Positions 1-8,484 of a stretch of 64,000 bases of DNA are shown piece after piece. Each line of letters begins with the position of its first letter. Within the stretch, counting starts at the first letter, position 1. Position numbers and translations under genes: made by a program. The notes under the pieces are model-generated. The model was not told the origin of the DNA. It worked only from the letters and a program-made list of their open reading frames with translations, and made no database searches. This DNA is from Moorena sp. SIOASIH (GTDB lineage Bacteria; Cyanobacteriota; Cyanobacteriia; Cyanobacteriales; Coleofasciculaceae). Location: contig NZ_JAAHIH010000006.1 in NCBI RefSeq assembly GCF_010671925.1, positions 1-64,000 on the forward strand, read 5' to 3'.

Positions 1-268
1 AGGCAAGAGGCAAGAGGCAAGAGGCAAGAGGCAAGAGGCAAGAGGCAAGAGGCAAGAGGCAAGAGGCAAGAGGCAAGAGGCAAGAGGCAAGAGGCAAGAG
101 GCAAGAGGCAAGAGGCAAGAGGCAAGAGGCAAGAGGCAAGAGGCAAGAGGCAAGAGGCAAGAGGCAAGAGGCAAGAGGCAAGAGGCAAGAGGCAAGAGGC
201 AAGAGGCAAGAGGCAAGAGGCAAGAGGCAAGAGGCAAGAGGCAAGAGGCAAGAGGCAAGAGGCAAGAG
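1..268. repeat. Heptanucleotide tandem array (AGGCAAG)
   Basis: About 38 near-perfect head-to-tail copies of a 7-base unit fill the start of the window, so the array may extend beyond it. The same unit recurs in short arrays near 4212, 45545 and 55845, and with one base changed (GGCAAAA, GGCAATA) near 47562 and 56013. It matches the STRR class of short tandem heptamers known from filamentous cyanobacteria. No coding role is visible. Confidence 0.97.
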
Positions 269-349
269 GTAAAAAATATTTTGTACCTCATAACTATGAT
301 AAACGCTATATTCATATCAGGGATTAGAGATTAAACACTAATCCCTAAT

Positions 350-1252
350 CTATTCCATAGTCTTAATCGCCTCAAGCTTAAGTAAAAATTCTTCTGTCAA
401 CTTGAAGAATGCTTTAGAGCCAGAAGAATTAGGATGAGCGATAACTACAGGACTAAAACTATCCACAGCTTTAGCAACATTAACATCCATGGGAATGCGA
501 ATTTGAAAAATTTCGTTGCTATCGAAATCGTTATCAACTCGCCTCATCACTTGCTTATAGTACCTACCCATTAGTCCTCCGCCTGACAAAATAAAGATAA
601 TCCCCAACAGCTGCAAGTTAAGAGGACTATCCTGCTGATGACTTTCTTTGAGTCTGGCAATCCGTCTTTCTAGGAGTTGAATCCCTACAATAGATAAAGG
701 TTCTGGTCTGGCTGGTAGCAGATAGAAATCACTAGCCACAATGCCACTGCGAGTCAAAAGATTGTAGCCAGGAGCGCAATCTAAAATAATAAAGTCATAG
801 TTAGGGATAATCGGCTCTAATATCCCTTTGATTAATAGACTTTCAAAGCGGCTCCAAACCTTACTAAATTCTACGTCCCCTTCTTGAACAGATTGCTTAT
901 GGAGTAGATCAGACACTACATATTCATCATAAAGCTCAATATCTCCTGGCAATAAATCCAATCCTTTGATATTACAATTATCAGTTTGAATAATATCCTC
1001 AATTGTTAAGCGACTGCGATAGCTAGGTTTAATGACTTTGTCAATTAACCGACTTAATGTCCGCCTTCCTTTTCTAGCTTTAGCAAATGCTTGGGGCTGC
1101 ATTAAGCTCAAGGTTCCACTAATTTGGGTATCTAAATCGACCACCAAAACCCGCTTATTATGATTTTTGGCTAAGCAAGTCGCCAAGTTGACGGTGAGGG
1201 TGGTTTTGCCCACACCACCTTTCATATTGACTGTACTAATGACTAATCCCAT
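350..1252 (-). CDS. ParA/MinD-family ATPase (orphan)
   Basis: A 300-residue protein with a deviant Walker A motif KGGVGKTT at residues 11-18, the downstream VVDLDTQ strand near residue 39, and the Walker B-like sequence FIILDCAPG near 153. These are the hallmarks of ParA-type ATPases, which form ATP-dependent dimers on DNA or membrane to segregate plasmids, chromosomes or protein assemblies. The length fits a small ParA without an N-terminal HTH. The ATG at 1252 places the P-loop at the usual distance from the start. No ParB gene or parS-like repeat lies beside it, so cargo and partner are unknown. The neighbours are a heptamer array and a secreted oxidase, which give no functional hint. It could serve a plasmid remnant or a protein-positioning role. 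Confidence 0.9.
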   Translation of the reverse strand: MGLVISTVNMKGGVGKTTLTVNLATCLAKNHNKRVLVVDLDTQISGTLSLMQPQAFAKARKGRRTLSRLIDKVIKPSYRSRLTIEDIIQTDNCNIKGLDLLPGDIELYDEYVVSDLLHKQSVQEGDVEFSKVWSRFESLLIKGILEPIIPNYDFIILDCAPGYNLLTRSGIVASDFYLLPARPEPLSIVGIQLLERRIARLKESHQQDSPLNLQLLGIIFILSGGGLMGRYYKQVMRRVDNDFDSNEIFQIRIPMDVNVAKAVDSFSPVVIAHPNSSGSKAFFKLTEEFLLKLEAIKTME

Positions 1253-1512
1253 TTATTAACATGATCTTGCCATGACACTATTTATTATCATTAAGTATTA
1301 TTGGTCACTAGGCAAGAATTCTGATGGATTAGGTTAATTTACCCTTGGGCAGTCCGCAATCATCCAGTAAGTTGTCGAGAGTTACACTGGAATCCTCGGT
1401 TGAATCCTCAACTGATGTCATCGTTGTGTATCGTGGTGATTGTATTAGAGAATTCAGTTGCCATAGCCAGATTTGTTTTGTATCCTGACTAAATACCCCC
1501 CAAAATTGGGGG

Positions 1513-1578
1513 GATTTCAGCTAGGGAAAAGGTATTTGGCGAAACCTGAACTGTTATGAAACCTTTTCCCTTTTTTCT
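1513..1578. repeat. Dispersed palindromic repeat, copy 1
   Basis: A segment beginning ATTTCAGCTAGGGAAAAGG is repeated almost exactly at 4338-4396. It contains arms AGGGAAAAGGT (1523-1533) and ACCTTTTCCCT (1561-1571), so it can fold into a stem-loop. In this copy it lies downstream of the minus-strand haloperoxidase gene, where it could also act in transcript ending. Confidence 0.8.
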
Positions 1579-1638
1579 TTTAAGTTAATCGGAAACCAAG
1601 GGTTCCTAAACTTCCAAAAGGAAGATTTTGAGGTAATG

Positions 1639-3381
1639 TTAGTGAGATTGATGGTTAGATTGATTTCCCCGTTTTCCTTTGAGCATGGAAGCAGCACCAA
1701 AGGCACCAAATACTAACATACCCAATACAGATGTAGGCTCGGGAACTTTAACACCACCATTGATGAAGAATAATGTCCGGTCATACACCTTGCCACCAAC
1801 GTCTCGGCCTAACTGTCTGCCGAGTAGATCTCCATCATCGAAGTGAATGCCACCGTAGATGCGAGAAATACCAGCTTCATCAGAAGCATCGGAAAATGTC
1901 TCCCAAAATAGGGTGACTTCATCGGTGGGAGTCAAACCAGGTTCAAAACGAGAGGCACCAGGGGCAAAGGTTACTGAATTGCCGAAGAAATCACTACCAG
2001 TAAATAGCTTGAAAATCTCAGCCGCAGAAGCACTGAACGCACTATGTCCTGAGGTGAATTCCGCAAAGGGAGGGGATGGATCGGCACCAGGAGTTTGGTA
2101 GGTAATGAAATCACTGGCTAATTGCCTGATCGTTTGTAGTTCTGGTCCACCATAAGATTCGATCGCAAAGCCTCCCAGCTGCTCATCGAATTCACCGATT
2201 AAGCCCAGCTCACCGAGTTCGCGAATCGCTCGGACGGGACGAGTATAGTCGTAGAAGACTTTTGCTTCCCAAGTAGCAATCCCGGCATCCAAAACTGCAT
2301 TCCCCAGACCAAAGTAAAGTTGGATATCTTCATCTAGGGTTTGGTTATCCCGTTCAGAGATGAATGAACCAAAACCGAGCCAAGTTCCAGGAGGGAAGGG
2401 GGTGCCAGAGGGGTCTTCCCAAAACTCAGCCACTAGTTTTTGCTCATCGGTGAGATTAGCGCTGACCTCAACGATACGCTCAGCTTGCTCGATAAACCCA
2501 GGGTTAACAACGTCAGTATTAACCTCGCCGTCTTCCTTAACCAGACTAACCTCTGTACCATCTTCAAGGGTGACGGTACGCTCCTCCCGATTCAGAGTAC
2601 CCTCTACCAGCAGAAAAGGTTCTGGTGCTGGTGGTCGAAATTCAGACCCAGAGTTCAAGGCAAAGGGAGTAACATTGCCCCACTGGGGAGTCAAAAACCG
2701 TTGCAACCTGGCATCCGGGCTGTCAATTGGTACCCGCTCTGGTGTCCAGCGAGTAATATCGACCACGTTATCGGGACTGTTGACGGGCTGATAGCCAGTG
2801 GTGTCGGAGTAAGGAACACCAAGTGTACCCCTGGGGTCATCCCCTAACTGGTTGGAACCATCCTGACGTCGGAACTGCAATAAGCTGTTGGCTACTGTCT
2901 TACCAACTTCAGTAGCAGTAGGGATAGAAGCAGAGTCGCCAGCAAGCGATCGCACATCAGTCAGGAGGGCATCGAAGGAAGCAACTTCAGAAGGGAAAAG
3001 GTCCGAGAGGACGCTATGAGCCGCATAGCTAATCGCTAGGGACTTATTTTCCAGGGTGTTCTCAATATCAGGACGTTGCAGAGTATCCTCAAGAGTGGTG
3101 CTAATCGGGGTTCCTTCATAAGCCGACCAGGCATCGTACATGGCAGTACCCAAGATGCCATAAGCCCGGGAGGCTCCTGTCGGACCCAATTGCGGGTTAT
3201 TTTCTACTGCCCTCAAGGCTTGATCCACCCACAGATTAGCGCTGTTGTCTAGTGTCAGGTCTATGGCTTGTGCTGGCAAACCAAAGGATAGACCTGCGGT
3301 TGTTACTCCAATGGTTAGGAGTGAGGAGAGATGCTGTCGTTTTTTCAGCCCTTGATGGTGAGCTGAAAATAAATTTTTCAT
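1639..3381 (-). CDS. Vanadium-dependent haloperoxidase/PAP2-like secreted protein with PEP-CTERM tail
   Basis: A 580-residue protein. Residues 1-39 form a signal peptide ending in AQA. The vanadate/phosphate pocket motifs of the haloperoxidase-PAP2 superfamily are in order: WEAKVFYDYTRP near 371-382 (Lys and Arg), TSGHSAF at 443-449 (acid-base His), and SRIYGGIHF at 506-514 (Arg and second His). The C-terminus has a VPEP motif near 546-549, a hydrophobic stretch and a basic end, which is the PEP-CTERM sorting signal processed by exosortase. Known members either oxidise halides with hydrogen peroxide or act as phosphatases. Sequence alone does not decide between these. The gene stands alone. 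The inferred site of action is the outer surface or extracellular matrix, which would suit matrix modification or halogenation. Confidence 0.88.
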   Translation of the reverse strand: MKNLFSAHHQGLKKRQHLSSLLTIGVTTAGLSFGLPAQAIDLTLDNSANLWVDQALRAVENNPQLGPTGASRAYGILGTAMYDAWSAYEGTPISTTLEDTLQRPDIENTLENKSLAISYAAHSVLSDLFPSEVASFDALLTDVRSLAGDSASIPTATEVGKTVANSLLQFRRQDGSNQLGDDPRGTLGVPYSDTTGYQPVNSPDNVVDITRWTPERVPIDSPDARLQRFLTPQWGNVTPFALNSGSEFRPPAPEPFLLVEGTLNREERTVTLEDGTEVSLVKEDGEVNTDVVNPGFIEQAERIVEVSANLTDEQKLVAEFWEDPSGTPFPPGTWLGFGSFISERDNQTLDEDIQLYFGLGNAVLDAGIATWEAKVFYDYTRPVRAIRELGELGLIGEFDEQLGGFAIESYGGPELQTIRQLASDFITYQTPGADPSPPFAEFTSGHSAFSASAAEIFKLFTGSDFFGNSVTFAPGASRFEPGLTPTDEVTLFWETFSDASDEAGISRIYGGIHFDDGDLLGRQLGRDVGGKVYDRTLFFINGGVKVPEPTSVLGMLVFGAFGAASMLKGKRGNQSNHQSH

Positions 3382-3718
3382 ATTTACACCTGTGACTGGT
3401 TGTTCTTCAAAAGACCTTTTCCAAAAGTCAATGTCTACAAGGCAACTACAGTAGTTATCACCCTGTTGTTGGCTTTTTATGCAAGAGCTCTAAAAATTGG
3501 ACGGTAGATTGGACAGTAGCCAAAGGTTCCGTTCGGATTGGTTACCTTGGCAAAAGCAATGATGAGATCAGGTCGTCTCACCAATTTAGGAGAAAATTTA
3601 GGATAAATCGTCTCCCCAGAACACTACAGGTAAAAACACGGACGTCTTGCCGTTGAGTCAAGTACCCAAACATACTCAAAACAGACTAGGGACTCTGGCC
3701 ATAAACTCCTTAGATCTT
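3382..3718. other. Intergenic, upstream of the haloperoxidase gene
   Basis: About 340 bases without a supported gene. They should hold the promoter of the minus-strand haloperoxidase gene. No clear -35/-10 pair, operator or RNA fold was recognised. Confidence 0.5.
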
Positions 3719-3807
3719 AGGACTTACGCAAATCCCTCAATTTAATGCTACTTGTAGGGTGGGCAAAACCTTGCCCACCCTACCCATGGAGTCTGTGCGT
3801 AAGTCCT
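3719..3807. mobile_element. 89-bp palindromic MITE-like element
   Basis: The ends AGGACTTACGCA (3719-3730) and TGCGTAAGTCCT (3796-3807) are perfect inverted repeats of 12 bases. Inside lies a second perfect palindrome around TAGGGTGGGCAA / TTGCCCACCCTA. A short element with terminal inverted repeats and no coding capacity fits a non-autonomous transposable element. No target duplication is obvious. Confidence 0.75.
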
Positions 3808-4211
3808 GGATCTGTTTGATTAATTAGAGTCTCTGGGAGTTATCCGTACTTGATCCATAGGTCAAAATCTGTGCCTGGAGTAAAATCCCTCATTTATGAT
3901 CCGTCTATTCACTTGCAATGTCAATCGTCATCCGGAAAATTACTGATAACTTTAAAAAAGTTTCACAAAAGATATCCGTATAACGACCAGTAGTGTTCAC
4001 AAATTCTTAGGTTTAATTTACATAACTTTGACAATCTTTACATAGTAAGTATATTAATAACTCCCCCATTTTGATCCGGCTGGCGAAACATTTCTTAACA
4101 CGATTAAAGCCTTGATATTCGGTGTCATGGTCGCAAACTATTTTATAGTTTTGTAACGTAATCAACGGCAGAATCAGTGTTTTGGATGTTAACTTATATA
4201 GCGCTACGCGC

Positions 4212-4240
4212 AAGGCAAGAGGCAAGAGGCAAGAGGCAAA
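4212..4240. repeat. Short AGGCAAG array
   Basis: Four copies of the heptamer seen at the window start follow the sequence TAGCGCTACGCGCAAGG. The same lead-in, ATAGCGCTACGCGCAAGG, reappears at 51660 with a decayed repeat behind it, so the lead-in and the heptamers appear to travel together. Confidence 0.85.
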
Positions 4241-4337
4241 AGTTGACTACAAACGTTTTTCAGCTTTTATCAATGTCCTAACCTTAATGGGTAGTGCTAT
4301 ATTTAGCTATTTAGCCAGCAGCATCAATTTTGGGGGA

Positions 4338-4396
4338 ATTTCAGCTAGGGAAAAGGTATTTGGCGAAATATGAACTTTTATGAAACCTTTTCCCTT
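4338..4396. repeat. Dispersed palindromic repeat, copy 2
   Basis: Second copy of the element at 1513-1578, with arms AGGGAAAAGGT (4347-4357) and ACCTTTTCCCT (4385-4395). Only a few bases in the loop differ, which points to recent spread or conversion. Confidence 0.8.
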
Positions 4397-4439
4397 TTCT
4401 GGTTGAGCTTTATTGACTTTAATCAGTAGTAAGCTACCT

Positions 4440-4690
4440 TGAGGATTCACATCTGGACAAAACCTGTTTAGCTGAACCGCGAGAAGCCCCGCACTTTACC
4501 TTCATTGGGTAAGTGTCGTATGGGAAGCGGGGGGCAAGGGTCGGAACGTCGAAATGCCAATGTGATATACTAGAGATGGTAGGGAAAACAAATTAAGAGC
4601 TAATCGCCACCTACCAAATGAACCTTGAAAACCACCTAATATAGGGTTCCATCCAGAAAAAAAAACTTGATAGTTTGAGTTATCTGTGGA
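4440..4690. other. GC-rich structured non-coding stretch, possible IS end remnant
   Basis: The stretch has nested complementarity: GCCCCGC near 4489 with GCGGGGGG near 4530, and CTTTACC near 4495 with GGGTAAG near 4508. No reading frame is convincing. Fold and position, just upstream of an IS200/IS605-like right-end copy, suggest a decayed right end or structured RNA, but family identity is not shown. Confidence 0.35.
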
Positions 4691-4732
4691 TGGGTAAAAT
4701 TCCAGCAGCTACATTGGAGATAGAACTTTTTT

Positions 4733-4885
4733 TGTATTGTTCCGGGGCGGAGGGGCATCCCGTGTCGTTAATAAAGCTTATCGAGCAACCGTTCGCGCAG
4801 CGTCGGCGAAAGCCGATACCGTTGGGTGGTGTTGGTAAGAAGCCCGCGCTGTCCCGTGCTTAGCAGCGTCGGGAGATGTCACGCG
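4733..4885 (+). mobile_element. Orphan IS200/IS605-type right end / omega RNA-like remnant, copy 1
   Basis: The blocks TTGTTCCGGGGCGGAGGGGC, CCGTGTCGTTAATAAAGC, CCGTTGGGTGGTGTTGG and AAGAAGCCCGCGCTG are shared in order with 43891-44026. The unit ends in a hairpin followed by GTCAC. The same ending is seen downstream of the tnpB pseudogene at 57081-57130 on the other strand. No tnpA or tnpB is attached here. The identification as a transposon end that once encoded a guide RNA rests on that comparison. Confidence 0.5.
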
Positions 4886-6393
4886 CTAACCACTACTCGT
4901 CCTACAGGACGAGCCACACAAGTTAAAATCATCCCTTGCTGCCGTTCCTCCTCTTCGAGAGCGTCAGGCTGTTCATCATACTCTACCTTCCCTTCTATAA
5001 GCTTTCGCTTACAAGCACCACAGGCTCCCATCCGGCAACCGCTTGGTAATGGCACTCCTTCTTGTTCGGCCACATCTAGGATGACATCCTCCGCATCACA
5101 GCTGACCTCTTTTCCAGACTCAGCAAAAACCACAGTGGGTTCATTAGAGGTTGATGGTGATTCTACTAGGTGTAGTCTAGGACGATCTTCCCCTTTGACT
5201 GGTTCAGGATTTGTTGCTGCTGCTTTCTTTTTATTCTGTTTTGAGGGCTTTTTGCCGCCAAAGCTCTCTTCATGGTAGTTTTCCATCGGGAAGTCTAGAC
5301 CGGCTAGCATCCCTTTCACCCCTGCCATAAAGGGATTCGGACCACAGACATAAACAATGCGATCGCGAAAATCTGGAGCCATCTCTGCCAGCATGGCTTC
5401 ATTGAGTCTTCCGGTATAACCCGACCAACCTTGATCGAGTTCTGGGCGAGTCGTGGTAATCGCCAGCTTAAAATTAGGGTGCCAAGCCGCCATCAACTCT
5501 AATTTCTGACGGAAGATGATGTCTTGTGGGCTACGAGCACTGTGGACAAATACAACATCGACATCAGCACCGGTATCACAAAGCCATTTGGACATGGACA
5601 TCATCGGGGTAATGCCACTACCTGCTGAGATGAACAGCAGTTTATCAGCCCTATGGTCAGCACAGGTAAATTTCCCCATTGGGCCATTTAATCTCACCTC
5701 GGACCCAACTTTGATGTTGTCGTGCAACCAGTTAGACACCAAACCCGCTGGCACATCAGGAGCGTCTGGTGGTGCTGGAACTCTCTTGACAGTAATTTCC
5801 AAGGTATGAGGACGTGAGGGGGCCGAAGATATGGAGTAGGAACGCTTCACTGGTTTGCCATCAATCTCCAAATCCAGAGTGACAAACTGACCTGGCTTAT
5901 AGCTGAACAGTATTGGTGGTTCGGCAACGAATCGAAATGTTTTCACATCATCGGTCTCATCAATCACCTGTACACAGCGGACAGTAATCTCACCCTTAGT
6001 CCACTGCTTTATACCAGCGCTATTACCATCTACAACTAGGTTCGGTTCCTGGTTAGAGCCATAGAGCTGTAGGTCTTTGACCAACAACACAAATTCACCG
6101 ATACGGATGATGTCATCTTCCTTCAGGAGCCAGTTTTGGTTAACATCTACCTCCTCATTATTGATCCGAGAGCCATCGGTGCTACCGAGGTCAGTAAAGA
6201 AACACTGTCCCCCTTGGCATACAATTCTGCCGTGTACACGACTCACGACAGGACTATCCAAGACTAGGTCACAACTCGGATGGCGGCCAATCAGATACTC
6301 ACCTTGAATTCCAGTTTCGGGTTTCAGGGTTTTTTCCTGTAACTGGTTGGTTTGGTAGTTGATGATTGTAGTCGTCAGCATGTTTTGTGTCAC
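4879..6393 (-). CDS. FHA - ferredoxin-reductase - [2Fe-2S] ferredoxin fusion protein
   Basis: A 504-residue three-part protein. Residues 30-105 are a forkhead-associated domain (GRHPSCDLVLDS, SRVHGRI, STDGSRINN), which binds phosphothreonine peptides. Residues 135-375 are an FNR-type flavin/NAD(P)H module with RSYSISSAPS at 184-193 (FAD), AGSGITPM near 257 and CGPNPFM at 350-356. After a Lys/Ala-rich linker, residues 418-504 form a plant-type ferredoxin with Cys453, Cys458, Cys461 and Cys492 arranged CX4CX2C...C. The reductase-ferredoxin part resembles Hcr/phenol-hydroxylase-type electron donors. The FHA front suggests docking to a phosphorylated partner. No partner oxygenase or kinase is adjacent. 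A membrane polyferredoxin gene lies 2 kb upstream on the same strand, separated by iscB, so the two may have been neighbours before the insertion. Confidence 0.9.
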   Translation of the reverse strand: MTQNMLTTTIINYQTNQLQEKTLKPETGIQGEYLIGRHPSCDLVLDSPVVSRVHGRIVCQGGQCFFTDLGSTDGSRINNEEVDVNQNWLLKEDDIIRIGEFVLLVKDLQLYGSNQEPNLVVDGNSAGIKQWTKGEITVRCVQVIDETDDVKTFRFVAEPPILFSYKPGQFVTLDLEIDGKPVKRSYSISSAPSRPHTLEITVKRVPAPPDAPDVPAGLVSNWLHDNIKVGSEVRLNGPMGKFTCADHRADKLLFISAGSGITPMMSMSKWLCDTGADVDVVFVHSARSPQDIIFRQKLELMAAWHPNFKLAITTTRPELDQGWSGYTGRLNEAMLAEMAPDFRDRIVYVCGPNPFMAGVKGMLAGLDFPMENYHEESFGGKKPSKQNKKKAAATNPEPVKGEDRPRLHLVESPSTSNEPTVVFAESGKEVSCDAEDVILDVAEQEGVPLPSGCRMGACGACKRKLIEGKVEYDEQPDALEEEERQQGMILTCVARPVGRVVVSA

Positions 6394-6558
6394 TCCAAAT
6401 TACCGAACTAATGGGTCAATTGCTTCAATTGCTGAAATTTATGAAGGGATTCTCTATTTTGAGTTCACAATTCATCTCAACTTGTCTTCATCTAAAAACC
6501 TCCGGGAGCGACTAAACTGCGCGTTTTTAGACCGCATAGGAACCACGACGCGGCGCAT

Positions 6559-7875
6559 TTATTCGCCGTCAGTATGAGCTAATCCATAAACATAGCCATC
6601 TTTCCTATGAATTTTTTGACAGTATTTCCAGCTAATTCCTTCAATTGTTCCTTCTCTAGTTTTGATATTGAACGAACCAGTTTTTCTAATTGCCACCTTT
6701 CCCAAATAGGTGCCAACCTTCTTGCCTTTGGTTACAACAGCTTTGACCAGATCGCCAGTTTCAAAACCTAAGACATTTTTGACCTTGGTAGACTTTCTAA
6801 CTAACTCTCCTTTTTTGTTCCGTTTTTGAAAGCCATACTTGTCAACTTGCATCACCTGCCTTTTGCCATGTCCAGCACACTTGATTAGTAGTGGCTGACT
6901 GACTTTGACCTCCAGTTTTGGGATATCCCCAACACAAGCTGCATCAAGCCAGTGGCTCTTTGGCAATCCTTGTTGAGTACGATTAAACTTAGTTTGTCCG
7001 CCTGTTGCTGTTGTCACTGACAAACCAGTTCCCTTGAGAGCATTAAAAAGTTTCCAGCGAGTAGAATTAACTGCTGCTGCATCTTTGAGTGGTGACTTAG
7101 CTTGAGCTAGTAATCGTTTGAGTAGATCAGGTTGGCCCCTAAGAAAGTCCTTGATGTCGTGGTTTGACTTGGCTTGATTACAAGGAACACAAGCAATAGC
7201 AAGGTTGGAAATTCGGTTGCTGCCCCCTTTGCTGCGAGGGACAATATGCTCTACCTCTAGAGGCACGTCCTTCGTTGCGCAATAAGCGCAGGTATGATGC
7301 CATTTTTCTAGCAAGTATTCTCGTACTTCGTACTGGTATAAAGTCCCTTGCTGGTATTCACGTTCCTGAAGTTCAGGATTTTGCAATTTGTGAGTGTCAA
7401 ATTTAACCAACTCTTGGGCTATGGAACTAATTGGACAAAGCTTAATTAAGCGATTAACCCAAGTCATAGTAGTTAAAACTCGATGTTCTAAACTTGGCGA
7501 TAGCCAGCTATCAGGGTGCTTGCGATTATTGAACCTTGGTTTACGATAACGAGTTTTTCTGACTCTGCGCCCTCGCCTTAAACTCCTCCTGGACTCTAAG
7601 CCATGTTTGATTTGCTGACCTCGATGTTCTAATTCAGCTCCCCAAATAACTTTGTTGTCTTGCAAGATTGCTATACCTGTCGTTTTACTTCCAGGATCTA
7701 GCTTAAGCCGATAAGTCTTGGGAGTAGAATTAGCCTCTTTCTTGAGAATGATGCTAAATGGATAACGCCTAAACACTGCCGCTTTTCCTGCGTCCAACAG
7801 CTTACTAGCTATGGTTGGAGTACAGGGATTAAGCGGTTTCAAATTCGTATCTAGAACAAATACATAATTAGACAT
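6559..7875 (-). CDS. iscB: IscB RNA-guided endonuclease (HNH-RuvC)
   Basis: A 438-residue protein counted from the ATG at 7875. The frame is open to a TTG at 7920, but family members begin like MSNYVFVLDTN. Seen in order: the N-terminal PLMP-type region (VFVLDTNLKPLNPC), RuvC-I LDPGSKTTGIAI with Asp60, an Arg-rich bridge helix near 95-115, RuvC-II AQELVKFD with Glu155, and the HNH domain with CAYC and VEHIVPRSKGGSNRISNL plus a second CVPCN pair. RuvC-III follows as SHWLDAACVG, with His308 and Asp311, then a C-terminal target-recognition domain. All expected catalytic residues are present and the frame is intact. IscB proteins are ancestors of Cas9, carried in IS200/IS605-type elements, and cut DNA specified by an omega RNA. 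That RNA lies immediately upstream. No tnpA is nearby. Confidence 0.95.
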   Translation of the reverse strand: MSNYVFVLDTNLKPLNPCTPTIASKLLDAGKAAVFRRYPFSIILKKEANSTPKTYRLKLDPGSKTTGIAILQDNKVIWGAELEHRGQQIKHGLESRRSLRRGRRVRKTRYRKPRFNNRKHPDSWLSPSLEHRVLTTMTWVNRLIKLCPISSIAQELVKFDTHKLQNPELQEREYQQGTLYQYEVREYLLEKWHHTCAYCATKDVPLEVEHIVPRSKGGSNRISNLAIACVPCNQAKSNHDIKDFLRGQPDLLKRLLAQAKSPLKDAAAVNSTRWKLFNALKGTGLSVTTATGGQTKFNRTQQGLPKSHWLDAACVGDIPKLEVKVSQPLLIKCAGHGKRQVMQVDKYGFQKRNKKGELVRKSTKVKNVLGFETGDLVKAVVTKGKKVGTYLGKVAIRKTGSFNIKTREGTIEGISWKYCQKIHRKDGYVYGLAHTDGE

Positions 7876-7929
7876 TGGTGTGTCTAAAACTCCATAAATG
7901 GATAATGTTTGCCTCGTCAATGTTATCGG

Positions 7930-8165
7930 TCGGTACTATCCCAAAAGCACTGTCTTACCCCTCGTAGGACTGTTTAACCTTTGAGTTCTAGAGCTTGGGA
8001 CTGGCACGTATCCCAAGGTAGGACTTTAACTCTTGCCGATAACGTAGGTTTCCCTAAGACTGGTCAGCTACCTGAAGATTAAAGCATGATGCCCTGCCTC
8101 TTCAGAGCGGGGTGCTGACCGGTAGTACCCTCGGCCTGAGCCACCAGTAACTGTTTTATAAGTGT
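7930..8165 (-). ncRNA. omega RNA (HEARO RNA) of the adjacent iscB
   Basis: On the minus strand, directly upstream of iscB, lies a GC-rich structured segment with GGTCAGCACCCCGCTCTG, a short loop, then GGCAGGGCATCATGC. It continues through TTATCGG ... CCGATAA pairing (about 8037 with 7924) to the gene start. IscB guides are encoded upstream of the gene with the guide at the RNA 5' end, so the guide should map near 8140-8170. The exact 5' end cannot be fixed by eye. A 68-codon frame covering this region is only a shadow of the RNA. Confidence 0.8.
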
Positions 8166-8484
8166 TTTACCAGTGGCCATCCATATAGTTATCAGCCTTT
8201 TTTTTCTTTTTATGAAAAATGCTCTCCTTTTTACGGTATTTCTTCCTCGTCTGACCCTGTTGAATGTACTATCTAGGAGCAGCACTTAGTATGAGCAACC
8301 CCTATCAGCATCCTATAAGTAACCTATGAGCAACTCACTTAATAATCGACTATAAACAGTTAACACCAACCGTAGTTTTGGTGTCGATTCCGTTACGGGA
8401 TGATCTGACCATTGCTTTCTTCCCTATCTTCCCCCTAAAGCGACACTGATTTGTAAAACTACAACACCGTAGTTTTGCTACTGC
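8166..8484. other. Intergenic, flank of the IscB element
   Basis: About 320 bases with no supported gene. The sequence CCGTAGTTTTG occurs twice (near 8370 and 8470). The boundary between host DNA and the IscB element, including the sequence that would match the guide, is expected at the start of this stretch but was not resolved. Confidence 0.4.

Noticed and set aside
1..268. CRISPR or centromere-like array next to parA
   Set aside because: The 7-base period has no spacers, and the same unit is scattered far from parA, so it is not a specific parS site.
1859..2847. Plus-strand frames within the haloperoxidase gene
   Set aside because: They oppose a strongly supported gene and lack domains.
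4013..4225. 70-codon minus-strand frame
   Set aside because: No family resemblance or ribosome site; starts within repeat-associated sequence. A worn transposase fragment is possible but not supported.
8079..8285. 68-codon frame upstream of iscB
   Set aside because: It lies within the structured omega RNA region and has no protein-like pattern or ribosome site.
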